Source: Rhizobium deserti
GTDB lineage: Bacteria; Pseudomonadota; Alphaproteobacteria; Rhizobiales; Rhizobiaceae
NCBI RefSeq assembly: GCF_004358025.1
Contig: NZ_SMTL01000001.1
Location: 124,001 to 188,000 of the forward strand
Length of the DNA: 64,000 nt
Direction: 5' to 3'
Part shown: piece by piece, positions 8,596 to 18,797 of the stretch
Numbering within the stretch: position 1 is the stretch's first letter
Layout of the letters: the number at the start of each line of letters is the position of its first letter
Translations under genes and position numbers: made by a program
Notes under the pieces: generated by a model
What the model was told of the DNA's origin: nothing
Seen by the model: the letters and a program-made list of their open reading frames with translations, nothing else
The model's database searches: none

Positions 8596-9960
8596 TCAAA
8601 CCCCCAGCGACTTAAGCTTGCGGTGGAGTGCCGAGCGCTCCATGCCGACGAATTCGGCGGTGCGGGAAATATTGCCGCCGAAGCGATTGATCTGCGCAAC
8701 AAGATAATCGCGCTCGAACATTTCCCGAGCTTCGCGCAGCGGCAGCGTCATGATGTGGTAATCGCCTTTGGCAGAGACTTTCGGCAGCATGTCGCCAAGA
8801 TCGGTCGGCAGCATGTCGGCAGAAATGGCCGTATCCGGCCCGTCGGTGCGTGCCAGGATCATCAGCCGCTCGATATTATTGCGCAGCTGGCGAATGTTGC
8901 CCGGCCAATCATGCGCCTGGAGAACCGCCATGGCGTCGTCACCGATCTTGCGGGGGCGGATGCCGGCCTGCTCGGAAACCTGCCGCATGAACATGTCGAC
9001 GAGAAATGGCACATCCTCTCGACGCTCGGCGAGCGCCGGCACCTTAACCGGAACCACGGCTAAGCGGTGATAGAGATCCTCGCGAAATGCACCTTCCGAA
9101 ATCAGGCTTTCGAGGTTGTAGGCCGTGGACGAGATGATGCGCACATCAACCTTGACGCGCTTGGAACCGCCGACACGTTCAAACTGCTGGTCGACCAGGA
9201 CGCGCAGGATCTTGTTCTGGGTTTCACGCGGCATCTCACCGATCTCGTCAAGATAAAGGATGCCGCGATGTGCTTCTTCCAAAGCACCGATCTTGCGCGC
9301 CTGCCCCGGTGAACCCTCGGTGCCGAACAGCGCGATCTCCATTCGGTCAGGCGTGATCGTCGCAGCGTTGAGTGCCACAAAAGGACCATTCGCGCGCGAA
9401 GACTTCTTGTGGATCATCCGCGCGACCAGCTCCTTGCCGGAGCCCGAGGGCCCGAGGATCATGATGCGGCTATTGGTCGGAGAAACCTTTTCGATCGTCT
9501 GGCGCAGTTGCGAGACCGCAACCGACGTGCCGATCAGTTCCGCGGCGTCGCCGGTGCGACGCTTAAGATCACTGACCTCGCGCTTCAGCTTAGAATTCTC
9601 CAGCGCGCGCTCAGCGATCAGGATCAGCCGGTCAGCCTTGAAGGGCTTTTCAATGAAGTCGAAGGCGCCACGCTTAATTGCAGAGACTGCCGTTTCCACA
9701 TTGCCGTGGCCCGAAATCATCACGACCGGAAGATCCGGATGACGGCTCTTGACCTCATCGAGCAGTGCCAGCCCGTCCAGCTTCGACCCTTGCATCCAGA
9801 TATCCAAAAACACCAGGCGCGGCACACGATCAGAAATGGCCGCAAGAGCACTGTCGCTGTCATGCGCCGTGCGCGTCTCGTGCCCTTCATCCGAAAGGAT
9901 GCCGGACACGATATCGCGAATATCCGCCTCGTCATCCACAACCAAAATATCAGACGCCAT
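8596..9960 (-). CDS. ntrX: Nitrogen assimilation response regulator NtrX
   Basis: NtrX is the response regulator partner of NtrY. The receiver domain carries phosphoacceptor Asp53 (LVFLDIWMQG) and acidic DDE at 9-11. The AAA+ domain has Walker A GPSGSGKELVAR and Walker B ILYLDEIGEM, and the C-terminus ends in a Fis-type helix-turn-helix (NISRTAEFVGMERSALHRKL). The GAFTGA loop that contacts sigma-54 is not present; the equivalent place reads FGTEGSPGQARKIGA, so it may not act as a sigma-54 activator. The ATG at 9960 begins MASDILVVDDE and overlaps the end of ntrY by 11 bases, which indicates translational coupling. Confidence 0.95.
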   Translation of the reverse strand: MASDILVVDDEADIRDIVSGILSDEGHETRTAHDSDSALAAISDRVPRLVFLDIWMQGSKLDGLALLDEVKSRHPDLPVVMISGHGNVETAVSAIKRGAFDFIEKPFKADRLILIAERALENSKLKREVSDLKRRTGDAAELIGTSVAVSQLRQTIEKVSPTNSRIMILGPSGSGKELVARMIHKKSSRANGPFVALNAATITPDRMEIALFGTEGSPGQARKIGALEEAHRGILYLDEIGEMPRETQNKILRVLVDQQFERVGGSKRVKVDVRIISSTAYNLESLISEGAFREDLYHRLAVVPVKVPALAERREDVPFLVDMFMRQVSEQAGIRPRKIGDDAMAVLQAHDWPGNIRQLRNNIERLMILARTDGPDTAISADMLPTDLGDMLPKVSAKGDYHIMTLPLREAREMFERDYLVAQINRFGGNISRTAEFVGMERSALHRKLKSLGV

Positions 9961-12223
9961 AAGCCAATTCCTTGTCACTGCCTGTTTCGGGCAAGGTTAT
10001 CCGCTGGACATGCGGTAGCAGCACCCTGATCATGGCACCCTTGCCATGATCGAAATCGATGGGCGCATCGTGCAATTCGAGCTGCCCGCCGTGTTCTTCG
10101 ATAATCTTCTTGACGATTGCGAGTCCCAATCCGGTGCCCTTGTCCCGCATGGTCATGTAAGGCTCGAGGATGCGGTGGCGGTTCTCCGTGGGAAGCCCAC
10201 TGCCATTGTCGATCACGTCGACGACAAAGAGGTCGCGTGCACCATCGAAGGAGGAGCGCACCATGACCTTGCGACCGTCCCGCTCCTGATCGCTTGGCAC
10301 CGATTCGATCGCCTCGACCGCGTTCTTGATCAGGTTGCCGAAGGCCTGGCCGAGCATGCGTGCATCGAAGGAGCCGACCAGCGGCACGTCGCCGAGCTCA
10401 CGCACAAAATCCACATGCGCTTCTCCCATTTCCCGAAGGAAGATGGCGTCCCGCAGAATGCTGCGCAGATCCGTCGCCTCCTTGGAAGGTTTCGGCATCC
10501 TGGCAAATGATGAAAATTCATCGACCATCCGGCCGATATCGCCCACCTGGCGTACAATCGTATCCGTGCACTGATCAAAAACGGCGCGATCGCTTTCATC
10601 GATCTGCTTGCCGTAGCGGCGCTTGAGACGCTCGGCCGAGAGTTGGATCGGGGTGAGCGGGTTCTTGATCTCGTGAGCGATGCGCCGGGCTACATCGGCC
10701 CATGCGGTGGAGCGCTGTGCGATCACCAGATCGGTGATGTCATCGAGCGTAATCACGTAAGAATCCTGCGAAGAACGTTGCTCCTCGCGCGTCACCTGAA
10801 CAGACAGTGTCCGCTCCTTGCCGCCGCGCATCAGGTTGACCTGCTTGCGGAAGTCGCCGCGTGAGCGTGCCGTCGCTTCGGTCAGCACATGATCGATTTC
10901 CGGCGCCACGTCCTGCAGCGTCTTCCCGACAAGGGCATCCGCCGGAACACCGAGGAAGTCTTCGGCACTCGGATTGACGATGGTGACGCGGCGATCTTCC
11001 TCGACGCCGATCACGGCAGCCGTCACGCCCGACAAGACAGCCTCAATGAACCGCCGGCGGTCATCGACCTCGTCCTTCGCCTCCAGAATCTCATCGCGCT
11101 GGCTTCGGATCTCAGAAATCATCTTGTTGAAAGTGCGCGACAGGCTGCCCATATCGCCATCGGCGGCGCGCACCGGAACAACCACGTTGAGATCGCCCGT
11201 CGCCACACTGTCAGCAGCACTGATCAGCAAGCGGATCGGCCGGACGATCCGGTCAGCCACCGCGATCGCTGCCCAGATGGCTGCCAAAAGCACGATCAAG
11301 GCGAAGCCGAGATAAAGAACAGCGAACGCCACCTGCAGCGACATGCGGCCGGCTTCCATGTCTTTGTATTCGGCCGTGTTCTCCTCCATGAGCCGCATGG
11401 CGTTCATGACCTTCGGGTCGACTGCGCGGATCGTGTACAGGAAGGTGCCGGATATAGTGTCAATCTTGATCACCGCGCCGACGAGATTGGTGACGCCCGG
11501 CGGAATCAGGGTCGGCTGGCCGGCTGCCGCCGTCTTCAGCGCATCCTGAGGAATAGCCGGCAGCGGCTTTTCCGTCTTGATATCGGCCTGGGCAATCGCC
11601 TGGCCATTCTCTTGAACCAGGAAGGCGCCAAGCATCCCGCGACCGCGCGCCTGGCGGGTCAGCAGATCCACAAAGCCCGCACGGTCGAGGTAGAACATGG
11701 CCCGGTTACGTTCCAGGTCGTTCGACATGGATACGGTCTGCCCCTGCAGATAGCTGGCATTTTCAAGCATATAGGCGCGAGCGACATCCTGGGACGACTG
11801 CACGATGGATTGGGTACGCAGGGAGAACCAGCGATCGAGGCCGACATTCAGCGTCAAGCTGGCGAAGATCGCCACCAGCACGGCCGGTGTGATCGCCACG
11901 ATCGAAAAGAGGACGACGATGCGAACATGCAGGCGCGCCGCTGCACGTCCGCGGTTTCGCGCCTTGACCAGCCGCAGGACCTCGCGGCCGATCAGGTACA
12001 TCAACCCGAGGATGAAAAGCGAGTTAAGAGCCGCGGAAGCAATGACCACATTGGTCGTGGGTGCGATCGGTGTCAGGCCAAGCAGGACAAAGAGCGTAAG
12101 GGTGGCGCAGACCAGTGCACCGCCCGCCAGAAGCAGGCCCGGCAGGGCGAAGGACACGCGCCGATCCTGAACCGGAACAACCGGATCAGTCTCCGCCATC
12201 GGCGTTGCTACGCCCTCACTCAT
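9950..12223 (-). CDS. ntrY: Membrane sensor histidine kinase NtrY
   Basis: NtrY is the 757-aa membrane sensor kinase of the NtrYX pair, involved in nitrogen metabolism and, in some alphaproteobacteria, in redox or envelope responses. Hydrophobic segments lie at about 25-50, 58-78, 95-120 and 300-325, enclosing a periplasmic sensor region. HAMP (about 325-380), PAS (390-500), HisKA (phospho-His in [15 protein letters not shown], about 525) and HATPase_c (DNGSGLP, GTGLGLAIVKKI) domains follow. A 205-base gap separates it from ntrC, and a possible promoter lies in that gap. Confidence 0.95.
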   Translation of the reverse strand: MSEGVATPMAETDPVVPVQDRRVSFALPGLLLAGGALVCATLTLFVLLGLTPIAPTTNVVIASAALNSLFILGLMYLIGREVLRLVKARNRGRAAARLHVRIVVLFSIVAITPAVLVAIFASLTLNVGLDRWFSLRTQSIVQSSQDVARAYMLENASYLQGQTVSMSNDLERNRAMFYLDRAGFVDLLTRQARGRGMLGAFLVQENGQAIAQADIKTEKPLPAIPQDALKTAAAGQPTLIPPGVTNLVGAVIKIDTISGTFLYTIRAVDPKVMNAMRLMEENTAEYKDMEAGRMSLQVAFAVLYLGFALIVLLAAIWAAIAVADRIVRPIRLLISAADSVATGDLNVVVPVRAADGDMGSLSRTFNKMISEIRSQRDEILEAKDEVDDRRRFIEAVLSGVTAAVIGVEEDRRVTIVNPSAEDFLGVPADALVGKTLQDVAPEIDHVLTEATARSRGDFRKQVNLMRGGKERTLSVQVTREEQRSSQDSYVITLDDITDLVIAQRSTAWADVARRIAHEIKNPLTPIQLSAERLKRRYGKQIDESDRAVFDQCTDTIVRQVGDIGRMVDEFSSFARMPKPSKEATDLRSILRDAIFLREMGEAHVDFVRELGDVPLVGSFDARMLGQAFGNLIKNAVEAIESVPSDQERDGRKVMVRSSFDGARDLFVVDVIDNGSGLPTENRHRILEPYMTMRDKGTGLGLAIVKKIIEEHGGQLELHDAPIDFDHGKGAMIRVLLPHVQRITLPETGSDKELAYGV

Positions 12224-12374
12224 GGATCCACTCCGGCCGAACTTGTGCGACGGCCTTCAGCAAGGCGAGGCGCCTGGCTCAAACAGTCGGTCTTTTGCAA
12301 AGAGTTTCCAGCTGCACTAAGAAAGCCGCCCGACTGCCTCAGGTTCCGGAATCTGCGTGTTGTTTAAGCGACGC

Positions 12375-12402
12375 ATTGTGGCGAAAATGCAACGACCGTC
12401 AA
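12375..12402 (-). promoter_or_regulatory. Possible ntrYX promoter
   Basis: On the complement, TTGACG (12402-12397) is followed after 16 bases by CACAAT (12380-12375), which matches four of six bases of the vegetative -10 box. It lies about 150 bases before ntrY. Suggestive only. Confidence 0.3.
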
Positions 12403-12428
12403 AGTGTGTCAAGCGGATGCGCGATGGC

Positions 12429-13880
12429 TTAGGCGCCGCGGGAACTCCGATATACCGAAACGCCAAGCTCCCGGATCTTCTTGCGCAGGGTGTTCCGGTT
12501 CAACCCTAAAAGATCTGCCGCCTTGATCTGGTTGCCGCGCGTTGCCGTCAAAGCCGCAAGAATCAACGGATATTCCATTTCGGTCAGGACGCGGTCGTAG
12601 AGTCCGGGCGGAGGAAGATTGTCGCCGAAGCTCGCGAAGTAGCTGCGCATGTTTTCTTCGACCGCCTGGGAAATGGTCAGCGAGCCGCTTCGCGCGCCCA
12701 TCTTGTCGATCGGGCTGTCGGGTACGTCCGAGCGCAGTTCTGATTCGATGGTTTCGCGAGCTATGACTTCCTGTGGATAAAGCGCCATCAGGCGCCGCAC
12801 GAGGTTTTCCAGCTCGCGCACATTCCCGGGCCAGGCATAGGATTTCATGGCGTCGAGCGCTTCGCTGTCGAAGCGCTTGGCATCAAGCCCTTCCTTCTCG
12901 GCCATCTGCATGAAATGCCGCACCAGATCGGGGATATCCTCGGCACGGTCCCGTAGCGGCGGCAGACGCAGAGGCACAACGTTCAGCCGGTAATAAAGGT
13001 CTTCCCGGAACAGGCCCTGATTGATCAGATGCTTGAGGTCCTTGTTGGTGGCAGCGACGATCCGCACATCGGTGCGGATCGGTGTGCGGCCGCCAACCGT
13101 CGTGTACTCGCCCTGCTGCAGCACGCGCAGCAGACGCGTTTGCGCATCCATCGGCATGTCGCCAATCTCATCGAGGAAGAGCGTCCCGCCTTCCGCCTGT
13201 TCGAACCGGCCCGTGGACCGACTTTGAGCGCCGGTGAAGGCACCCTTCTCATGGCCGAACAGTTCCGACTCGATCAGGTCGCGAGGGATGGCTGCCATGT
13301 TGATCGCCACAAAGGGACCATTGCGGCGCTTGCCGTAGTCATGCAGCGCCCGGGCCACGAGTTCCTTGCCCGTACCCGATTCGCCGGTAATCATCAGCGT
13401 CAGGTCGGTCTGCATCAGACGCGCCAGAACGCGGTAGATTTCCTGCATTGCGGCAGATCGGCCGACCAGCGGCATGCCGTCCTGCATGTCATCGTCAAGC
13501 TTAGCCGGCTTGCGCTTCGGCTCCGACAGGGCGCGACCGATAATGGCGATCAGCTCGGTTAGGTCGAAAGGCTTGGGCAGGTAGTCATAGGCACCTTTTT
13601 CGGATGCCTTGATAGCGGTCATGAAGGTGTTCTGGGCACTCATGACTAACACCGGGAGATCGGGTCTTGCCTTCTTGATGCGTGGCAGGAGATCAAAGGC
13701 GTTCTCATCGGGCATGACCACATCGGTCACCACCAGATCGCCTTCACCGGCCGAAATCCAGCGCCAAAGCGTGGCCGCATTGGAGGTTATGCGCACCTCG
13801 TAGCCGGCCCTGGTCAGGGCTTGGTTGAGCACGGTGCGGATGGCCGCGTCGTCGTCGGCGACTAGGATCGTGGCAGTCAT
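12429..13880 (-). CDS. ntrC: Nitrogen regulation response regulator NtrC
   Basis: NtrC is the sigma-54-dependent activator for nitrogen-limitation genes and is phosphorylated by NtrB. The 483-aa product has a receiver domain with Asp53 ([11 protein letters not shown]), a AAA+ domain with Walker [13 protein letters not shown], an intact GAFTGA loop ([11 protein letters not shown]) and Walker [13 protein letters not shown], and a Fis-like helix-turn-helix at the end ([20 protein letters not shown]). It follows ntrB by 30 bases in the same operon. The intact GAFTGA contrasts with the altered loop of NtrX next door. Confidence 0.97.
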   Translation of the reverse strand: MTATILVADDDAAIRTVLNQALTRAGYEVRITSNAATLWRWISAGEGDLVVTDVVMPDENAFDLLPRIKKARPDLPVLVMSAQNTFMTAIKASEKGAYDYLPKPFDLTELIAIIGRALSEPKRKPAKLDDDMQDGMPLVGRSAAMQEIYRVLARLMQTDLTLMITGESGTGKELVARALHDYGKRRNGPFVAINMAAIPRDLIESELFGHEKGAFTGAQSRSTGRFEQAEGGTLFLDEIGDMPMDAQTRLLRVLQQGEYTTVGGRTPIRTDVRIVAATNKDLKHLINQGLFREDLYYRLNVVPLRLPPLRDRAEDIPDLVRHFMQMAEKEGLDAKRFDSEALDAMKSYAWPGNVRELENLVRRLMALYPQEVIARETIESELRSDVPDSPIDKMGARSGSLTISQAVEENMRSYFASFGDNLPPPGLYDRVLTEMEYPLILAALTATRGNQIKAADLLGLNRNTLRKKIRELGVSVYRSSRGA

Positions 13881-13910
13881 TGAACGCTTCCTGTGGAGTT
13901 ATGGAGGCTT

Positions 13911-15035
13911 TTAGAAACGGCCATCGCCGGCCTCTTCCTTGTGCATGGGCATGAGAACCCGGAATGTCGTGCGGCGCGTCTGGCTGTCACATTCGACGAT
14001 GCCGCCGTGTCCGCCGATGATCTTCGCCACCAGCGCCAGTCCTAGCCCGGAGCCGTTGGTCTTGGTGGTGATGAAAGGGTCAAAGAGATGCGGCAGGAGA
14101 TCGGTCGGGACCCCTGGACCGTTGTCGATCACACAGAATTCCAGAGGCAGCGAGATTTTGTCGCGTGTACCGGCGACCGAAAGCTTAATGCCCGGCCTGT
14201 AGGCGGTCGTCAGCATGATCTCGCCGTCAGGCTGGTCGCCGACCGCTTCTGCGGCATTCTTGATGAGGTTCAGGAACACCTGCACGAGCTGGTCGCGGTT
14301 GGCATAGACCGGCGGCAGCGACGGATCGTACATTTCGGCAAGCTTGATGTTGCGCGCAAAGCCCGCCCGGGCGATCGCCTTCACGTGGTCGAGCACCGAG
14401 TGAATATTGAGCGGCGCCCGGTCCACCGGGCGCTCGTCCGAAAAGACTTCCATGCGATCGACAAGCGAGACGATCCGGTCTGTCTCGTCGCAGATCAGCC
14501 GCGTCAGCGCACGGTCTTCGTCGGGAACGGAGGTCTCCAGAAGCTGGGCCGCACCACGGATGCCGGATAGCGGGTTCTTGATCTCATGGGCCAGCATCGA
14601 GGCGAGACCCGTCACTGAACGGGCGGCGGCACGATGGGTGAGCTGCCGGTCGATTTTGTCGGCCATGGATCGCTCCTGGAAGACCACTACGACGGACCCT
14701 GGTTCGCTGACCACGGGCGCTACGTAGAGGTCCACCAGCTTTTCCTGGCCAAGGCGCGGCGAGGAAAGGTCCACCCGGTACTCATTGACGGGCGCTTTGC
14801 GTTCGCGCACCTGATCGATCAGCGCCAGAAGCGGACTGCCGAACGGAATGAAAGTCGAAATCTTGTTCTTGGCAAGATGCGACGCGCTCGACCCGAAGAA
14901 GGCTTCCGCTTCCCAGTTGGCAAAAGCGACTTTGCCGGCCGCATCCACAAGAATCACCGGATTCTGAACCGAATTCAGCACGGCCATGGCCAGGGCCTGA
15001 CCCTGCGGGGTATCTTGAACGGGCGACTTCGTCAT
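13911..15035 (-). CDS. ntrB: Nitrogen regulation sensor histidine kinase NtrB
   Basis: NtrB is a soluble two-function kinase/phosphatase for NtrC that is controlled by PII proteins. A PAS domain (about residues 15-125) leads to the HisKA dimerisation domain with His150 ([16 protein letters not shown]) and to HATPase_c motifs N ([12 protein letters not shown]), G1 (DNGPGVP) and G2 (GSGLGLALV). No membrane segments are present. Its ATG overlaps the dusB stop by four bases, so the pair is translated together, as for nifR3-ntrB in other alphaproteobacteria. Confidence 0.96.
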   Translation of the reverse strand: MTKSPVQDTPQGQALAMAVLNSVQNPVILVDAAGKVAFANWEAEAFFGSSASHLAKNKISTFIPFGSPLLALIDQVRERKAPVNEYRVDLSSPRLGQEKLVDLYVAPVVSEPGSVVVVFQERSMADKIDRQLTHRAAARSVTGLASMLAHEIKNPLSGIRGAAQLLETSVPDEDRALTRLICDETDRIVSLVDRMEVFSDERPVDRAPLNIHSVLDHVKAIARAGFARNIKLAEMYDPSLPPVYANRDQLVQVFLNLIKNAAEAVGDQPDGEIMLTTAYRPGIKLSVAGTRDKISLPLEFCVIDNGPGVPTDLLPHLFDPFITTKTNGSGLGLALVAKIIGGHGGIVECDSQTRRTTFRVLMPMHKEEAGDGRF

Positions 15036-16033
15036 GCAGCCTCCTTGGGGGCGTCCTGCACCGCATCTGCAGCAAGAGCGCAGCTCATGCGGCGCAAGAC
15101 CTCGGCTGGATCCTTAGAAACCATAATGGCCGCTCTATCTTCGCTTGGCAGATGGGCGGCAAAGCGGTCGAGATACCAGCACAGATGCTTGCGAGCGTGC
15201 CTCACACCTGGTTCCAGCCCGTAAAGCTCCAGCATGGCCTCGTAGTGTCCGGTGACGATGCCGGCGATCTCGGCGGGCCGAGGGGCCGCATGGCCGGCAA
15301 GATGGCCGACATGCCAAGGCCGCCCCTGCGCCCCCCGCCCCAGCATGACAGCATCGGCACCGGAGCGGTCGAGGATGTCGGCTGCGTCCTGCGGCGTGTT
15401 AACGTCTCCGTTGGCAATCAGTGGAATGGAGATCGCATCGCGCACGGAACGGATCGCATTCCAGTCCGCTCTTCCCTCGTAGAATTGCATTCGCGTACGA
15501 CCATGGATCGTCACCAACTGGACACCGGCATCCTGAGCACGCCGCGCAATCTGTGGCGCATTGATGGAATTCTCGTCCCATCCGAGCCGCATCTTGAGTG
15601 TCACCGGCACCTTCACCGAATTGACGGTGGCTTCGATCAGCGACAGGGCGTGATCCGGATCACGCATCAGCGCCGAGCCGGAATAGCCGCCGATCACCTT
15701 CTTGGCGGGACACCCCATGTTGATGTCGATAATGTCGGCACCGTTATCCGCAGCGATTCTGGCAGCCTCCGCCATCCATTGCGCTTCCCGTCCGGCCAGC
15801 TGAACCATGTGCGGTGAAATACCCGTGCCCTTCAATCGGGCCCAAGATTCACCGCGGTTCATGACGAGTTCGCGACTGGCAACCATTTCGGTGACCACCA
15901 GCCCGGCGCCATACCGCCAGGCAATAGTTCGGAACGGCAGATCGGTGACCCCCGACATGGGCGCAAGGACCACGCGGTTACGAACCATGACTGGCCCGAT
16001 CTGGAAAGGCTTAGCAAGATCTTGAAGATGCAA
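15032..16033 (-). CDS. dusB: tRNA-dihydrouridine synthase DusB (NifR3)
   Basis: This FMN enzyme reduces uridine to dihydrouridine in the D-loop of tRNA. The TIM barrel shows the family motifs [23 protein letters not shown] (the Cys is the catalytic acid) and [14 protein letters not shown], and GRGAQGRPW near the phosphate-binding end. The reading frame begins with a TTG at 16033 ([14 protein letters not shown] when initiated), and no ATG fits the expected N-terminus, so a TTG start is likely. It is the first gene of the ntr operon, and its promoter must lie in the divergent gap towards ispDF. Confidence 0.93.
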   Translation of the reverse strand: MHLQDLAKPFQIGPVMVRNRVVLAPMSGVTDLPFRTIAWRYGAGLVVTEMVASRELVMNRGESWARLKGTGISPHMVQLAGREAQWMAEAARIAADNGADIIDINMGCPAKKVIGGYSGSALMRDPDHALSLIEATVNSVKVPVTLKMRLGWDENSINAPQIARRAQDAGVQLVTIHGRTRMQFYEGRADWNAIRSVRDAISIPLIANGDVNTPQDAADILDRSGADAVMLGRGAQGRPWHVGHLAGHAAPRPAEIAGIVTGHYEAMLELYGLEPGVRHARKHLCWYLDRFAAHLPSEDRAAIMVSKDPAEVLRRMSCALAADAVQDAPKEAA

Positions 16034-16220
16034 ATGATGATCTTTCGGGCAGGTGGGCTTTTTGCACTATTTTTATTCAGGTCGCAGGCGTTTGCCAAGA
16101 GCAATTCCTGTTTGCGTTATTTTTGAGCGGCCTGCTGGAAATGCGGCTTTTGAGTCTATAGTTCTGCGCCTGTCAATCCTTGGGGCAGCGGAACGGGTAA
16201 GGCGCTTGAACGACAAATCC
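16034..16220. other. Divergent intergenic region, dusB / ispDF
   Basis: The gap between two divergent genes holds the promoter for the dusB-ntrBC operon. No clear sigma-54 (GG-N10-GC) or sigma-70 pair was identified with confidence. Confidence 0.3.
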
Positions 16221-17426
16221 ATGACAATTGGAGTTGTGATCGTGGCCGCCGGCCGTGGAGAGCGGGCGGGCGCATCTACGGAAGGACCTAAACAATATCG
16301 GCTCATCGGCGGGCGCCCGGTCATCACCCGCACGCTGGAAACTTTTCTAACCTGGCCGAAATGCGGGCCTGTAGTTGTGGTCATTCATCCGGAAGACGAA
16401 ATGCGTTTTGCCGCGGCCAGCCAAGACTTGCACGCGGGGGTACAGGTTATGACCACTTTTGGCGGCAAAACCCGCCAGAAGTCGGTCCTGGAGGGCTTGA
16501 AAATGCTGGTTCCGACCGAAGCCACGCATGTGATGATCCACGACGCGGCTCGCCCATTCCTCGATCATGACCTGCTTGAGCGGATTGCCCAGGGTTTTGC
16601 GCAAGGGCATGAGGGATTGCTGCCCGCCCTGCCCGTGACAGATACCCTGAAACGTGCCGGGGCGGATGGCCTGGCGCATGAAACAGTTCCTCGCGCTAGC
16701 CTTTACGCCGCTCAAACGCCTCAGAGTTTTCTGCTTACAGCTATCCGCACTGCTCATGAAAAGGCTGCAGCACTGCGCCGGGACGACTTCACCGACGACG
16801 CCTCTATTGCAGAATGGGCGGGACTTCCCGTTCATGTGATCGAGGGATCTGCTGACAACATCAAACTTACCGTGAGCAGGGACATTGCCATGGCCGACGC
16901 CAAGCTTTCGCAGACGGAAGCCGCAACAAACCTGCCGGATGTGCGCACCGGCAACGGCTACGACGTGCATCAGCTGGTAACAGGCGATGGCGTCACCCTG
17001 TGCGGCGTGTTCATTCCGCACGACCAGAAGCTCAGCGGGCATTCGGATGCGGATGTTGCGCTCCATGCCCTCACCGACGCTTTGCTTGCCACCTGCGGCG
17101 CTGGCGATATTGGTGACCACTTTCCGCCATCCGACATGCAATGGCGTGGAGCGCCATCCAAGATTTTTCTCGACCATGCGGTCAAGATCGTGCGGGAACG
17201 GGGCGGCACGGTCATGAATGCAGATATCTCCCTGATAGCAGAAGCACCGAAGATTTCACCGCATCGTCAAACGATGCGGGAAAACCTCGCCGCGATTCTC
17301 GGAATATCGCTCGATCGTTGCTCGGTAAAAGCAACCACCAACGAGACGATCGGCTTCATCGGGCGCCGCGAAGGCATTGCGGCCATTGCAACCGCGACCG
17401 TCGTCTTTAGCGGGACCGCAGCGTGA
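16221..17426 (+). CDS. ispDF: Bifunctional IspD/IspF (MEP pathway)
   Basis: The 401-aa fusion catalyses two non-consecutive steps of isoprenoid synthesis: CTP transfer to 2-C-methyl-D-erythritol 4-phosphate (IspD, N-terminal half) and formation of the 2,4-cyclodiphosphate (IspF, C-terminal half). The IspD signature AAGRGERAG and HDAARPFL appear near residues 10 and 105; the IspF half begins at GNGYDVHQL (about residue 245) and includes [17 protein letters not shown]. Such fusions are usual in alphaproteobacteria. An in-frame TTG at 16206, preceded by GGGTAAGG, may be the real start. The end overlaps the next gene by four bases. Confidence 0.95.
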   Translation: MTIGVVIVAAGRGERAGASTEGPKQYRLIGGRPVITRTLETFLTWPKCGPVVVVIHPEDEMRFAAASQDLHAGVQVMTTFGGKTRQKSVLEGLKMLVPTEATHVMIHDAARPFLDHDLLERIAQGFAQGHEGLLPALPVTDTLKRAGADGLAHETVPRASLYAAQTPQSFLLTAIRTAHEKAAALRRDDFTDDASIAEWAGLPVHVIEGSADNIKLTVSRDIAMADAKLSQTEAATNLPDVRTGNGYDVHQLVTGDGVTLCGVFIPHDQKLSGHSDADVALHALTDALLATCGAGDIGDHFPPSDMQWRGAPSKIFLDHAVKIVRERGGTVMNADISLIAEAPKISPHRQTMRENLAAILGISLDRCSVKATTNETIGFIGRREGIAAIATATVVFSGTAA

Positions 17427-17926
17427 GCGTTTTCCCAGCAGAGATCGAGGACCTTGCAAGGCAGGTCTACACCGACTTCAAGGCGCGCAGCTGGATAATA
17501 TCCACTGCCGAATCCTGCACGGGCGGGCTGATCGCGGGCGCGCTGACAGAGGTTGCCGGCTCTTCGGCTGTCGTAGACCGCGGCTTCGTGACCTATACCA
17601 ACCAAGCCAAGATGGACATGCTCGGCGTCTCCCCTGCCACTCTGGCCAAGTACGGTGCGGTTTCAAAGGAAACCGCCCTCCAGATGGCCCAAGGTGGGCT
17701 TTTCCGCTCCAGCGCCACGGTTGCCGTTGCCGTGACGGGAATAGCCGGCCCGGATGGTGGGTCCGTAGAAAAACCGGTGGGGCTCGTTCACCTCGCAGCG
17801 CAGGGTCGGGTTGGCCTTATCCTGCATCGGGAAATGCGATACGGCGACCTCGGCCGCAGCGAGATTCGACTCGCGACCCTGAAGACCGCCCTGGAAATGC
17901 TGATCGAAATCGCTGCTCAGGCGTAA
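17423..17926 (+). CDS. CinA-C family protein (PncC-type nicotinamide-nucleotide amidohydrolase)
   Basis: The 167-aa product is the stand-alone CinA C-terminal domain, which in related proteins deamidates nicotinamide mononucleotide. The motif [15 protein letters not shown] (about residues 27-41) contains the catalytic Ser/Thr region, and GIAGPDGGS (about 110) is the second conserved loop. The GTG start overlaps the ispDF stop in a GTGA arrangement. Its 3' end overlaps that of the convergent COQ10-like gene by ten bases. Confidence 0.92.
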   Translation: MSVFPAEIEDLARQVYTDFKARSWIISTAESCTGGLIAGALTEVAGSSAVVDRGFVTYTNQAKMDMLGVSPATLAKYGAVSKETALQMAQGGLFRSSATVAVAVTGIAGPDGGSVEKPVGLVHLAAQGRVGLILHREMRYGDLGRSEIRLATLKTALEMLIEIAAQA

Positions 17927-18360
17927 ATCTTGTCCGCTCTTGCCTCGAAGGCTTCGGCAAACATGCGGAAAGCGCGGTCAAACATAGAGCCCATCAAGGC
18001 CCCGAGAATCATGCTCTTGAACTCGTAATCGATAAAGAAGTGCACGGTACACCCGGTACCAGTCGGCTCGAAACGCCAGCGGTTATCGAGATATTTAAAG
18101 GGTCCCTCGATGTATTTGACATCGATGACCCGCTCCGCCGGGTTCAGCAAAACCTGGGTGGTAAATGTCTCCCGGATCGCCTTGTAACCGACGGTCATAT
18201 CCGCCACCAGAAGCTCCTTGCCGTCCCGTTCCTTGCGGGAACGGATCGCCAAGCCTTCGCAAAGTGGCAGGAATTGCGGGTATTTCTCGACGTCGGCGAC
18301 CAGCGCATACATATCTTCAGCGCTGTGTCTGACGGGACGGTGGTTTTCAAACTTCGGCAT
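17917..18360 (-). CDS. COQ10/RatA-like START-domain protein (ubiquinone-binding)
   Basis: This 147-aa protein has the polyketide cyclase/START-like fold of COQ10 and RatA. It begins MPKFENHRPVRHSAEDMYALVADVEKYPQFLP, in line with the family start (only part quoted in adjacent pieces: HSAEDMYALVADVEKYPQF), and includes FIDYEFKSMILGALMG near residue 118. Family members bind ubiquinone and help respiratory electron transfer; the toxin label RatA seen in databases reflects distant homology. It converges with the CinA-C gene with a ten-base overlap. Confidence 0.88.
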   Translation of the reverse strand: MPKFENHRPVRHSAEDMYALVADVEKYPQFLPLCEGLAIRSRKERDGKELLVADMTVGYKAIRETFTTQVLLNPAERVIDVKYIEGPFKYLDNRWRFEPTGTGCTVHFFIDYEFKSMILGALMGSMFDRAFRMFAEAFEARADKIYA

Positions 18361-18592
18361 GCGACGGAGTTAATAGTGCGTTGCGATAAGATCAAGGATC
18401 GGACTGGCTTAGGCTGCCAATTTCAACAGCAGGAAGCCCGAGCCAAGCGTTTGACGCCATACTTTGACGGAAAGCAATTCTTCGGATTAACAAGATTTAA
18501 TCTTTGCCCAAACAGTTGTAATAGCGCGACACAGCAATCGCGCCTATGATGGTGCACCGCAATATTTCTGCAGACATGCTGGACGTATACCG
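18361..18592. other. Divergent intergenic region with AT-rich stretch
   Basis: The 232 bases between the COQ10-like gene and the 61-aa gene include an AT-rich stretch at about 18480-18535. TTAA occurs twice six bases apart (18487-18500 region), one base short of the CtrA spacing TTAA-N7-TTAA. No coding potential was seen. Confidence 0.3.
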
Positions 18593-18778
18593 ATGGATGA
18601 TTTCACTCAGATGATCAAGCTGCTCGAATCCGCGCGCCAGCTTGCCGACATGAACCAGCTTCCCATGCTTGCCTACCTGGTGGAAATGGCCAAGGCCGAA
18701 ACGCGCGGACACCGCTTTACGCTACGTGAAAGACGCCGAGGGCAGGACAAGAATGAAAAGGTGCAGGCGGCCGAATAG
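18593..18778 (+). CDS. Small hypothetical protein (61 aa)
   Basis: The 61-aa product is helical and charged, with MDDFTQMIKLLESARQLAD at the N-terminus and a basic tail RLRERRRGQDKNEK-like (FTLRERRRGQDKNEK). It has codon use like its neighbours and lies alone between the COQ10-like gene and lipA, converging with lipA 19 bases apart. No family is named with certainty; I have an impression of a conserved rhizobial small protein at this place. A GGCGGC/GCCGCC hairpin (18766-18783) covers its stop codon. Confidence 0.6.
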   Translation: MDDFTQMIKLLESARQLADMNQLPMLAYLVEMAKAETRGHRFTLRERRRGQDKNEKVQAAE

Positions 18779-18797
18779 CCGCCGCACAAGATCGGGA

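Noticed and set aside
10889..12367. Plus-strand open frame of 492 codons over ntrY
   Set aside because: Antisense shadow; the His/Arg/Asp-rich product is typical of the reverse of GC-rich genes.
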